64,000 nucleotides of DNA from Candidatus Roseilinea sp. NK_OTU-006 (GTDB taxonomy: Bacteria; Chloroflexota; Anaerolineae; J036; Brachytrichaceae): NCBI RefSeq assembly GCF_012931985.1, contig NZ_JAAFGM010000012.1:1-64000 (forward strand). The letters run 5' to 3'. Position 1 is the first letter of the stretch; every line of letters starts with the position of its first letter. This document shows, one piece after another, positions 33,914 to 41,735 of this stretch. The position numbers were made by a program, and so were the translations under genes. The notes below the pieces were generated by a model. That model saw nothing but the letters and a program-made list of their open reading frames with translations. It ran no database searches and was not told the origin of the DNA.

Positions 33914-35203
33914 TCAAGTGGTAGCTGTCGGCGCGGGCTTGGGCGTCGGCGTATCTACAAAGATGGGTCGGCGAGTTGGCGTGACTGTGCTCGCTCCGGT
34001 TGTAGTCGTCGTCGTGGCTGTCGCGGTCAGCTCCGGCGCCGGTGAAGGCGTCCAGGTGGGCGTCGGCGCTTCGGCTGGCGTTGCGGTAGGTGAAGATGAT
34101 GACGTTGGCGTGGGCGACGGTGTAGGCGTTGGCGGCAGCGTGCGAGTTGGCGCGACGGTCGCCGTGGCGGTTTCGGTTAAGCTGAGCGCTGCCGGGGCCG
34201 GTGCGCTGCCAGGCAGCACGATAGCGGTCGCATTGTCCTCCGTTGGGCCGCCGGGCAATGTGCCGAGCGCGCTCGCCAGCATCAGGCCGATGCCGCCGCA
34301 TAGCACGAAGACCACGACGGCGAGCCCGGCGATTGCGCCGACGTGTGCGCCGCGAATGGGCGACCGAACGATGGTGATGTTGGGTGAGCGGCGGCGGGCG
34401 CGCCGGATGTCGCGTCGAAATTCTTCGACCGACTGGTAACGCTCGGTAATATCTAGGCGCGTCGCTTTTTCGATTGCGTCTGCCAGCGCCGAGCTTACTT
34501 CCTTCAGATCAGGATGGACGAGGTCGGCGCGCGGCAGCATGAACGGCGTCAGGCTGGGATCGTAGCCGGTCACTGCGTAGAGCAGCGTGGCGCCGAGCGA
34601 GTAGATGTCGCTGTAGGGGCCGGTTTGCAGGTTGCCGTACTGCTCGGGCGCGGCGTAGCCTGTCGTCCCGAGCGGTTCGGTGTCCGATGTTTTGCCCACC
34701 TTGACCGTGCGGGCGATGCCGAAGTCAATGAGCTTGATCCGGCCGCTTGATGAGATGATGATGTTGCCTGGCGTCAAGTCGCGATAGATGACCGGCGGCG
34801 TTTGGCTGTGTAGGTAGCTCAGCACATCGCACAACTGCTCGGCGATGTCCAGGACTTGCTCTTCCGGCAGGCCGAACGCTTCCAGTTGCATGCGGTGTTG
34901 CAGCGTCTCGCCTTCGGCGTATTCGGTGATCAACAGCGGTGTGTCTCCGTTCAGCACATACTCGATCACCTGGATGATGCCGGGGTGGTGAAGCTGGGCC
35001 AGCATGCGCGCGGATGCCTCGAATTGGCGCATCGCTGCCTCGCGGGATGCCGGCGTGCCCATCCCGATTTTGAACTCTTTCACCACCACGCGATGGCCGA
35101 ACGCTCGCTCGTCGGCGGCAAGGTAGACGATGGACTGTCCGCCCTCAGCGATCTGCTCGATGATGCGGTAGCGTCCGTTAATGAGTTGGCCGGTAATCAG
35201 CAT
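33914..35203 (-). CDS. Transmembrane Ser/Thr protein kinase, short paralogue
   Basis: A 429-residue paralogue of the next kinase. Kinase motifs are complete: AEGGQSIVYLA, Lys in VVVKEFK, YRDLTPGNIII, IDFGIAR, GTTGYAAPEQ. A membrane helix (about 303-325) is followed by a Thr/Pro/Ala-rich extracellular tail of about 100 residues that ends at two consecutive TGA stops. It has no folded extracellular domain, unlike its neighbour, so it either lost it or acts as a bare kinase. No alternative frame in the 140-nt gap downstream restores a domain. Confidence 0.9.
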   Translation of the reverse strand: MLITGQLINGRYRIIEQIAEGGQSIVYLAADERAFGHRVVVKEFKIGMGTPASREAAMRQFEASARMLAQLHHPGIIQVIEYVLNGDTPLLITEYAEGETLQHRMQLEAFGLPEEQVLDIAEQLCDVLSYLHSQTPPVIYRDLTPGNIIISSSGRIKLIDFGIARTVKVGKTSDTEPLGTTGYAAPEQYGNLQTGPYSDIYSLGATLLYAVTGYDPSLTPFMLPRADLVHPDLKEVSSALADAIEKATRLDITERYQSVEEFRRDIRRARRRSPNITIVRSPIRGAHVGAIAGLAVVVFVLCGGIGLMLASALGTLPGGPTEDNATAIVLPGSAPAPAALSLTETATATVAPTRTLPPTPTPSPTPTSSSSPTATPAEAPTPTWTPSPAPELTATATTTTTTGASTVTPTRRPIFVDTPTPKPAPTATT

Positions 35204-35260
35204 GGCGGATGAGTGTGGCCGGTGTGCGACGACTGTCTGTGTGCCTGCGTCGGGCGCGAG

Positions 35261-35839
35261 TTAGCTTTGCATATCGAAGGTGACGACACAACGGCCGAAT
35301 TCGATCCGATCCCCCGGACACAACAGGACGGGCTGGCCGGTTTCGATGCGTGTGCCGTTGATCTTCGTCCAGTTCGTCGCCGTGATGCTGACGATGATGG
35401 GCTGATTGCCGGCCGTCAGCATAATGCGCGCATGTCGTCGTGATACCGTGCGATCCGGATCGTACGGCGTCAAATCAATGTCGGGATGAATGGCGTTGAC
35501 AGGGTCCTCGCGGCCGATCAACCAGGCGTTCGCCGGGTTCGGCGGGAAGTGGATGATTGTGCCGTTGCTGCTGATCAGCCGCAGCGCGGTGCTCACGATC
35601 GGCTCGGCCGGCGGCTTGCCGACGAGATGCGCGGGCGCCGTCGGCTGAGGCGACATCGGGGCTGCTTCGAGCGGCGCGCCGCACTCCCCGCAGAACTTGC
35701 TGCCGGCGGGGTTGACGTGGCCGCACCGAGCGCACGTTAAACTGATAGATGTCAGCACCGGCTGGGATAGGCGCGTCCCGCACCGGTTGCAAAAGTTCGC
35801 CCCTTCGGGCTGCTCTGCACCACAATTCGGGCAAATCAT
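35261..35839 (-). CDS. Double zinc-ribbon protein with FHA domain
   Basis: A 192-residue cytoplasmic protein. Two zinc ribbons come first, CPNCGAEQPEGANFCNRC and CARCGHVNPAGSKFCGEC, then a short linker and an FHA domain (about 95-190) with the phosphothreonine-binding core GRED, SRRHARI and TKINGTRI. FHA domains bind phosphothreonine peptides, so the adjacent kinases are the natural source of ligands. It is in the same orientation as both kinases. Confidence 0.9.
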   Translation of the reverse strand: MICPNCGAEQPEGANFCNRCGTRLSQPVLTSISLTCARCGHVNPAGSKFCGECGAPLEAAPMSPQPTAPAHLVGKPPAEPIVSTALRLISSNGTIIHFPPNPANAWLIGREDPVNAIHPDIDLTPYDPDRTVSRRHARIMLTAGNQPIIVSITATNWTKINGTRIETGQPVLLCPGDRIEFGRCVVTFDMQS

Positions 35840-35973
35840 CTTGCTTTCTCCCGAACTTGATAACCCCTTTGCCGTAGATGCAGCGCGCTGGTCTTTGAGC
35901 GATCCTCTGGCTGCGTGTCAAAACGATGTCGCAGCGCTGGCTGCACGGCGGCGAAAATTGGCCGGCAAGGCGC

Positions 35974-37926
35974 TCACGGGTTCAAGCGTTGCGTCCTCCG
36001 GCCTTGTTGAAAGATCAGTTTCGTCATGCCCACCTCGATTTCGGCGTCCTCCGGCAGCGGCGTGCGTGTCTTGATGGGCAGCGGCATGCGATTGACGCGG
36101 GTGCCGTTGGCCGTGCCTTCGTCGAGGATGTAGAACTGCTGCGTGACGGGGTCGCGCGTGATTTGGAAGTGGCGGCTTGAGACGTACGGATCGCTCATCA
36201 GCACGACCTCGCACTGGGAGGGATCGCGGCCGACCCATACGGTATCTGCCCCCACCGGTAACGAGGTGCCGGCCATCGGGCCGGATACCACCTTGAGTTC
36301 GGCGATTGGCTGGCGGTTCAAGCCCAGTCGCTGCGTGACCATGCGGATGCCGCTCTGCACGCCCTTCGACATGTTCGCGCGGAGCACGGCGAATTGATCG
36401 CTGTAGCGGCGGTTCATGATGATGAGGGCCGCGATCAGGCCGAGCGTGATGAGCGCTAGGCCGCACAAGCTGGCAGCGAGGGCGGTGTTCTGGCGCAGCC
36501 ACTGGTCGAACGACGGCGCTTCGGTGGGCACGAACGGTATGGCTGGCACGGAGGCCACTTGGAGTACGGTGCGCACCGATGGGCTGTTGCTCGTCGTCCC
36601 GAGGTACGAATCTGTGGCGATGGCTTGGAAGGCATAGGGAAGCGTCTTGGTCACGACGCTGCGGTCTTCCTTGGGGGGTTGCCAGACCAATTCGTAGGGT
36701 GGGGCGTCTAACCGTCCGATGGATGTGCCGTTGGCGAAGAACTCGATGCTTACGTCGCGCGCTCGGCCGTCGGGGAAATCTACCTGCGCAGTGATCGTGA
36801 TCGGCGGCGCGGGTTCAGCGGTCTCCTGGAAGAAGGTTTCGCCTTCCAGTGGGGTGAGCAGCCTCACGGTGGGCGGTCTGAGCGCGGACGCAAAGCGCAC
36901 CTCGGCTGTGTCGCTGCCGAGTGGGGTGTTCACCGTCAGCCGCGCCGAGTGCTCGCCGGCCGGCCTGATGCTGGTGAAGCGCAAAATGTACTGCGACCGC
37001 TGCGAGTCTATGCGGCTGTACAGGGCGCGCAGTTGCTCCTCGGCCTGCGCCAGCGGCACGCTCGAATCCAATAGCACGTAGCCGCCGTTGGTCTGTGCTG
37101 CCAGCGCGCTCATGTTCGTGAATTCGCGTGGGCCGCGCTGGTTGACCTGCACGGCGAAGATCGAGACGCCGGCTTCGATGGCCCGCCGCAGGATATCGCC
37201 GCGGATGCCTTCGTCGCTGAACTTGTTGTCGGCGCCGTCGGAGAACAGCAGAATAATCTTGCGACGCTGGTCGAGCGCTTCGCGCGTAGCAGCGTCGGGG
37301 TTGCGCGTCAACAGGTTGAGCGCTTGGTTGAGTCCGTCGAACAGCGCCGACGTGCGCTCTACCGGCAACTGCGGAATCGTTTCCAGCCGCGAAGTGACTG
37401 CGCCCAGGTCGTTGGTCGGGGAGACGAGCGCGGCGATCTTGTTGTCGCCCGTGCCGGTGGTGATCACCAGGCCGACGTAGTCTTTGCCGCCACTGTTTGC
37501 CGAGATCGCTTGCATGAATTGCTGTGCGACGCGGCGGACGTTCTCGGTGTTGACCACGTTGTAGTCGCGCGTGTTGTTGAGGCCGGCCAGGTCGGCCACG
37601 ATGATTGCGCCGATGCCTGCGTTGTCCGATTCGACGTTGGCGATGGGAATCGGGCTGTTATCGGCCAGGTTGGTGAGCGTGAAGTTCTGCGCCGTCAACC
37701 CGCTCGCAGCGCTGCCGTCCGGCCAAACGACCGAGGCTGTGATCGTGTAGTCCGGGGCGCGTGTGCTGTCCACCTGCTTGACCTCGAGCGTGGGCCCGCC
37801 GGTTTGCGCAGCAGCCGGATAAGGCAGGAGCGCGGTGCCAACGATGAGCGAAGCCAGCGCGGCGATGACGGAAGCATGTTGCCAGGTCGGTTTGATCATC
37901 TCTACGTTGCCTTTGAACATCTGCAT
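35974..37926 (-). CDS. Extracellular VWA-like / intracellular FHA receptor-like protein
   Basis: A 650-residue protein with a signal peptide ending near PAAAQ, a VWA-like domain (about 90-300), an Ig-like beta domain (PTVRLLTPLEGETFF), a membrane helix (about 487-508) and a cytoplasmic FHA domain (about 550-645: VWVGRDPSQCEV, SSRHFQI, NGTRVNRM). The VWA metal site is degenerate: the first motif reads ADLAGLNNT instead of DxSxS, while LLFSDGADN is kept. The topology would link outside binding to phosphothreonine binding inside. ATG 37899 (MIKPTWQHASV) is an alternative start with a cleaner signal peptide. Confidence 0.87.
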   Translation of the reverse strand: MQMFKGNVEMIKPTWQHASVIAALASLIVGTALLPYPAAAQTGGPTLEVKQVDSTRAPDYTITASVVWPDGSAASGLTAQNFTLTNLADNSPIPIANVESDNAGIGAIIVADLAGLNNTRDYNVVNTENVRRVAQQFMQAISANSGGKDYVGLVITTGTGDNKIAALVSPTNDLGAVTSRLETIPQLPVERTSALFDGLNQALNLLTRNPDAATREALDQRRKIILLFSDGADNKFSDEGIRGDILRRAIEAGVSIFAVQVNQRGPREFTNMSALAAQTNGGYVLLDSSVPLAQAEEQLRALYSRIDSQRSQYILRFTSIRPAGEHSARLTVNTPLGSDTAEVRFASALRPPTVRLLTPLEGETFFQETAEPAPPITITAQVDFPDGRARDVSIEFFANGTSIGRLDAPPYELVWQPPKEDRSVVTKTLPYAFQAIATDSYLGTTSNSPSVRTVLQVASVPAIPFVPTEAPSFDQWLRQNTALAASLCGLALITLGLIAALIIMNRRYSDQFAVLRANMSKGVQSGIRMVTQRLGLNRQPIAELKVVSGPMAGTSLPVGADTVWVGRDPSQCEVVLMSDPYVSSRHFQITRDPVTQQFYILDEGTANGTRVNRMPLPIKTRTPLPEDAEIEVGMTKLIFQQGRRTQRLNP

Positions 37927-38059
37927 CTCAGCTAGATCAGCGCCTCTTTATCGCGTGAGTGCCGAGACCTCAGAACACTACCAGGGTGGTGCGCGAAAGC
38001 CTGACACGAACGTGGCGGTCCGCGCGCCTGACGCCCCTGATTTTAACCAGGTGCGTTTC

Positions 38060-39583
38060 TCACAAGAACCTGCCGATCGCCACGGCGATATTATCCTCGC
38101 CCCCATTGGCATTGGCCAGATCGACGAGGCGATCACAGGCGATTTGTGCGTTCGAAGAAAAGGTTAATACATCTCGCATCGCCTCGTCGCGCACCATCTC
38201 CCACAGGCCATCGGAGCATACGATCAGCCAATCGCCCGGCTGCAGGGGCACCGGCTCGTGTGCATCGGATACGCCGGTCTTGGGGTCGCCCAACGACCGG
38301 TAGATCAGGCTGCGTTCCGGGTGGGTGTAGCGGTCTTCGTCGCGCAGTATGCCGGCGTCTACCAGCGACTGGACGAGTGAATGGTCCTTCGAGAGGCGGA
38401 CGAGTGGACCGTCCTCCTGCGAGCGCCACAGATAGATGCGGCTGTCGCCGACGTTGCCTAAGTAAGCCTTATCGTCCACCACCAGGGCGAAGGCGAGCGT
38501 GGAGCCCATCTGATTCCCGCGGCGACTGCCTTCGGCGACGATCCGGTCATTGATGTCCTTAACGGTGTGCAGCACCCAGGCGTTGATCTCGGCGGACGAG
38601 TGTGTTTTGCCAGAGGCGAAGAATTGCTGCGCCGCTTCCACCAGGGTGCGGATGGCGATCTCGCTGGCGACTTCGCCGGCTTCCACGCCGCCCATGCCAT
38701 CGGCGACGGCCAAGAGGATGGGCCTGCGCTGGGGCTTGTCGTCGTCCGACGGGCCAGGCGTGATCTCGATGGCGCACACGTTATCCTCGTTTTCGGCGCG
38801 CACCATGCCGGCGCTCGTCGCGTGGCCGAGCTCGGCTTCTAGGTTGTCGCCACGAGGAGCGGCGTCGGCTTGGGCGCGCTGTAGCCTGCCCAGCAGCATC
38901 GCCGCGCTGATCCGTTCGCGCGGATCGGCTGCCCGACGCATCGCATAGCGCACGTGCGACTGTGCTTCGACCAACCGGGTGTGCGCGAGCGCCGAGCATA
39001 GCGCGCGCACATCGGCGTAGGCCGCTTCCGGTTCGTCCTCCAATAGGACGAGCGTGCCCAGGTTCCGCCAGTGCGCGCCGTTAGCATTCACGCCGATGTG
39101 CCGTAACACTGTATCGTCATCGGCCAGGCCGAGCGCTACGCCGCACTGGTGCAGCGCGTTCAGCCCCTCGACCAATTGTTCGAACCATGCCTCCCACTGT
39201 CGCTTCGATTGTTGATTGAGCCAGGCGACGCTCATCAGATCCGGCGCGACGACCTCCGGCACATAGTAGCGCACGACGCGATCGAACCAGCCCATCTCGA
39301 ACATGGGCAGCAGGCGCGCTACATGGGGTATTGGCTTTTGTTGGAGTTGTTCGCTCAGCGTGATGGCGCCGGCGAGGTCGAGCGGTGCCAGCCCCTCGTG
39401 CAATAACAAGCGCGCCGAGCCATCGGAGACGATGGCCTCGTAGGTGCGCGATCGGCTGTTCGTGTGTGAGCCTTCGTCGAAGGCGGCGATGATGTAGGAC
39501 GTGTGGCGCGTCGCGTCGGTCACGTATTCACCGATCGGCAGCGGATCGGAGGCCGTGGAGAGCGTGGACGTCGAAAGGGTCAT
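38060..39583 (-). CDS. Kinase-like remnant fused to a PP2C-type protein phosphatase
   Basis: A 507-residue cytoplasmic protein. The C-terminal PP2C domain (about 265-505) has all metal-binding motifs: VRAENEDNV, LLAVADGMGGVEAGE, NVGDSRIYLW, IVCSDGLWEM and GGEDNIAVAI, so it should remove phosphate from Ser/Thr. The first 230 residues have the layout of a protein kinase, including a segment LVEGLNALHQCGVALGLADD where the catalytic loop should be, but lack the HRD, DFG and ATP-Lys motifs, so this part is likely a pseudokinase or regulatory fold. ATG 39583 is used; the frame upstream overlaps the next gene. Confidence 0.85.
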   Translation of the reverse strand: MTLSTSTLSTASDPLPIGEYVTDATRHTSYIIAAFDEGSHTNSRSRTYEAIVSDGSARLLLHEGLAPLDLAGAITLSEQLQQKPIPHVARLLPMFEMGWFDRVVRYYVPEVVAPDLMSVAWLNQQSKRQWEAWFEQLVEGLNALHQCGVALGLADDDTVLRHIGVNANGAHWRNLGTLVLLEDEPEAAYADVRALCSALAHTRLVEAQSHVRYAMRRAADPRERISAAMLLGRLQRAQADAAPRGDNLEAELGHATSAGMVRAENEDNVCAIEITPGPSDDDKPQRRPILLAVADGMGGVEAGEVASEIAIRTLVEAAQQFFASGKTHSSAEINAWVLHTVKDINDRIVAEGSRRGNQMGSTLAFALVVDDKAYLGNVGDSRIYLWRSQEDGPLVRLSKDHSLVQSLVDAGILRDEDRYTHPERSLIYRSLGDPKTGVSDAHEPVPLQPGDWLIVCSDGLWEMVRDEAMRDVLTFSSNAQIACDRLVDLANANGGEDNIAVAIGRFL

Positions 39584-39600
39584 CAGGGATGCACCACCCG

Positions 39601-40008
39601 TCAATTTTGCAACATGAATTGAAAGACGACTTGTTGCGATTTGCCCAGCGAGATGGTCGCGCCGGAGCGCAGGCGATTGTGGCGTGAGCGCCGGCCATCC
39701 ACGAACATGTGCTCGCCTGCGAGCAGACGTGCTTCCCACATACCATCCGGCGCGCGGAAGATCTCGGCATGTTCCTCGGCCAGGTCGGCCACTGACTTGC
39801 CGGTGATGCGGTACCACGACGTGCGACCGAGGCGGATCGGCTCGGTCAGCGGGAAGCGCTTGCCGCCGATCACCAGATAAGCCGAAGGTGTCCTGGGCGC
39901 GCGGCGGCGTGAGAACAAGCCGAACAGGCCGGCCAGGCCGCCGATTCCGAGGAGCGCTGCATCGGCGCAGGTGGCAACAACGTCGTATAGCGGGAAGGGA
40001 GCGTTCAT
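39601..40008 (-). CDS. Short membrane-linked FHA-like protein
   Basis: A 135-residue protein. A hydrophobic N-terminal segment (about 8-32, VATCADAALLGIGGLAGLFGLF) is followed by basic residues and an FHA-like domain with IRLGRTSWYR, EEHAEIFRAPDG, MFVDGRRSRHNRL. The Ser of the usual S-x-x-H is replaced (EEHAEI), so phosphothreonine binding is uncertain. Its ATG overlaps the stop of the upstream gene (ATGA). Confidence 0.72.
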   Translation of the reverse strand: MNAPFPLYDVVATCADAALLGIGGLAGLFGLFSRRRAPRTPSAYLVIGGKRFPLTEPIRLGRTSWYRITGKSVADLAEEHAEIFRAPDGMWEARLLAGEHMFVDGRRSRHNRLRSGATISLGKSQQVVFQFMLQN

Positions 40009-40700
40009 TTGTTGGATGATCTGCCGAGGATGCTGCTCACCAACGAGCGCCGTGGGCCGAAGACGATCGCCCCCAGGGCGCCTTGCGCGCCTTTCTCCTT
40101 CGCCATCGCCAGCAAGCGTTGGACGGCGCCCTGCGGATTGCGTGAATACACGGTGAGCGCGATGTCATATTCGTCTAGCTTTTCGCTCACCGAAGACGTG
40201 CAAATCAGTAGGCTGTCCGCCGGCTCCAGCTTGCGTTGGGCGGCGGGTTCCATGCGAATAGCGTCAATGCGACCGCTGGCCTGGATGCAGTAGCAGCGAA
40301 TCGTGCCGACGCCGATACCATACCATTGATTGCCGACCACGGCGGCGATCACCATCGGTATATGCGTCGGCGCGTCGGCGTCTTTCGACTGGCGCTTGAG
40401 CACCCGGTTCGCTTTGTCGAGCGTGGCGCGCAGGGCGATGAGCCGATCTACGTCGGGTGGAACTTCTTCATAGGCCTGGCGGATTTGTTCTATCAAGCTC
40501 TGGCCGGCTAGCGACGCGCCGCCGGCATCGGCGAGGGCCATCAACAACCCGCGCTGCGTTGAACTGGCAGCCCGGGCGTCGGGGTGTGGGCCTAATGGGT
40601 ACACGGCGGCGCCGGCTGCCCCACCGAATGCGCTCCGGACCGGCTGCCCGCCGGAGCGCATTCGTACGCGGAATGTATCGAGCGTCTGTCGGCTGAACAC
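40005..40700 (-). CDS. Degenerate PP2C-like protein
   Basis: A 231-residue protein that follows the PP2C strand order without its catalytic residues. GLLMALADAGGASLAG corresponds to the VADGMGG motif, GTIRCYCIQ to GDSRIY, PADSLLICTSSV to PGDWLIVCSDGL, and QGALGAIVFGP to the C-terminal DNI motif; the metal-binding Asp residues of the third and fourth motifs are gone. It is probably a pseudophosphatase, maybe binding targets for the active PP2C two genes downstream. The start is GTG 40700, with TAAACT 6 nt upstream; it is the first gene of the signalling run. Confidence 0.6.
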   Translation of the reverse strand: MFSRQTLDTFRVRMRSGGQPVRSAFGGAAGAAVYPLGPHPDARAASSTQRGLLMALADAGGASLAGQSLIEQIRQAYEEVPPDVDRLIALRATLDKANRVLKRQSKDADAPTHIPMVIAAVVGNQWYGIGVGTIRCYCIQASGRIDAIRMEPAAQRKLEPADSLLICTSSVSEKLDEYDIALTVYSRNPQGAVQRLLAMAKEKGAQGALGAIVFGPRRSLVSSILGRSSNK

Positions 40701-40706
40701 AGGCCG

Positions 40707-40712
40707 AGTTTA
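40707..40712 (-). promoter_or_regulatory. -10 box, leaderless-type, at the head of the signalling cluster
   Basis: TAAACT on the minus strand ends 6 nt before the GTG at 40700. The same hexamer stands 7 nt before the IclR-family gene at 44249. Confidence 0.45.
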
Positions 40713-40764
40713 ACGCAGTCTAGGGAGATGTTCGACGGCTGATGCGCGTCTCTCCACGGCTGGA

Positions 40765-41520
40765 TTATAGGAACAGCTCCTCGCTTGTCCCGCGCACGTC
40801 CAACTCGAACTCGACCTCCTGGATGGGCGGCTTGCTATACATCCAGTGCAAGCCGTAGTGCCCTGCCGGGCCGATGTGCGCGAACACTGTCTCGTCGAGA
40901 TAGCCGCCTTCTATGTGCGCGGTGTAGAGGTTGACCTGCGTCGCATCGTCCCAGGTTGCCCCTAGCGCCTTCAACGTTCCCTCGATGGACGCCATGACGA
41001 ATTTGGCTTTCTCGCGCATGGCATCGGGTGTGGTCTCGCCGACGCGCACGATGGACTCGCGGGTGGGTGGGCCGTCTTTCAATTCGCCTGCGCCGGAGAC
41101 GATGAACGCTTTGCGATCGTCGGCGCGTGTGCGCGGCGCGGTGTAGGTAAACGCGAACAGCCCGGGTTCGCTTGGGGCGATGGTTGCCGGGAGCGGTGCG
41201 ACGTTGGTGCGGGTCATCGTCGCGCGCCCATCTTGTCGTAGGCCATATTGATCGAGCAGGGCGATGTAGTCCTGGTTGAACGCGCTGAAGCTCTCGAACG
41301 TGAGCGGCTGCGGCACGCGCACCTCGGCGCCGCACAGCGCGGCCATCGGCCGGCCGACACTTTCTAGGTGGCGTCGTATAGCCTCAAACGCCTGGGCGAC
41401 CGGTATCACGCGGCGGAAGGTGGCGTGAACCAACACGAAGCCGGCGTCGGCTCGCACGCCGCGGCAGAAGGCGCCGCCGCCTGCGAGATAGGAGAAGTTG
41501 CCTTCAGGTCTGTGGATCAT
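40765..41520 (-). CDS. RidA/YjgF-superfamily-like protein, long form
   Basis: A 251-residue protein, about twice the size of RidA. The C-terminal half contains the RidA-like helix AKFVMASIEGTLKALGATWDDATQVNLYT, here split as AKFVMASIEGTLKALG and ATWDDATQVNLYTAH. The first half has a comparable segment (FEAIRRHLESVGRP). RidA proteins hydrolyse reactive enamines/imines from PLP enzymes; a PLP aminotransferase and several amide-cleaving enzymes lie downstream. ATG 41520 is chosen; GTG 41526 is possible, and AATAAT lies just upstream (41532-41537). Confidence 0.65.
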   Translation of the reverse strand: MIHRPEGNFSYLAGGGAFCRGVRADAGFVLVHATFRRVIPVAQAFEAIRRHLESVGRPMAALCGAEVRVPQPLTFESFSAFNQDYIALLDQYGLRQDGRATMTRTNVAPLPATIAPSEPGLFAFTYTAPRTRADDRKAFIVSGAGELKDGPPTRESIVRVGETTPDAMREKAKFVMASIEGTLKALGATWDDATQVNLYTAHIEGGYLDETVFAHIGPAGHYGLHWMYSKPPIQEVEFELDVRGTSEELFL

Positions 41521-41735
41521 AGACACCGGGGATTATTGCGCATTACGTGTTCGGTTGCATGTCGCACCGATGAACTCGGGTGGTGAAGAAGCGCATGGAT
41601 CGAATTGGCTCGTTCCCCTGCGGCAGTTCGCCGATGGGACGATGTGACGTGAAATGGATGCTGTTGCCGGCGCTGACGTTCGCATCCGATGCGCTATGTT
41701 TTGGATCATCGTTGCGTTCGACCGGCCATCTGTTC

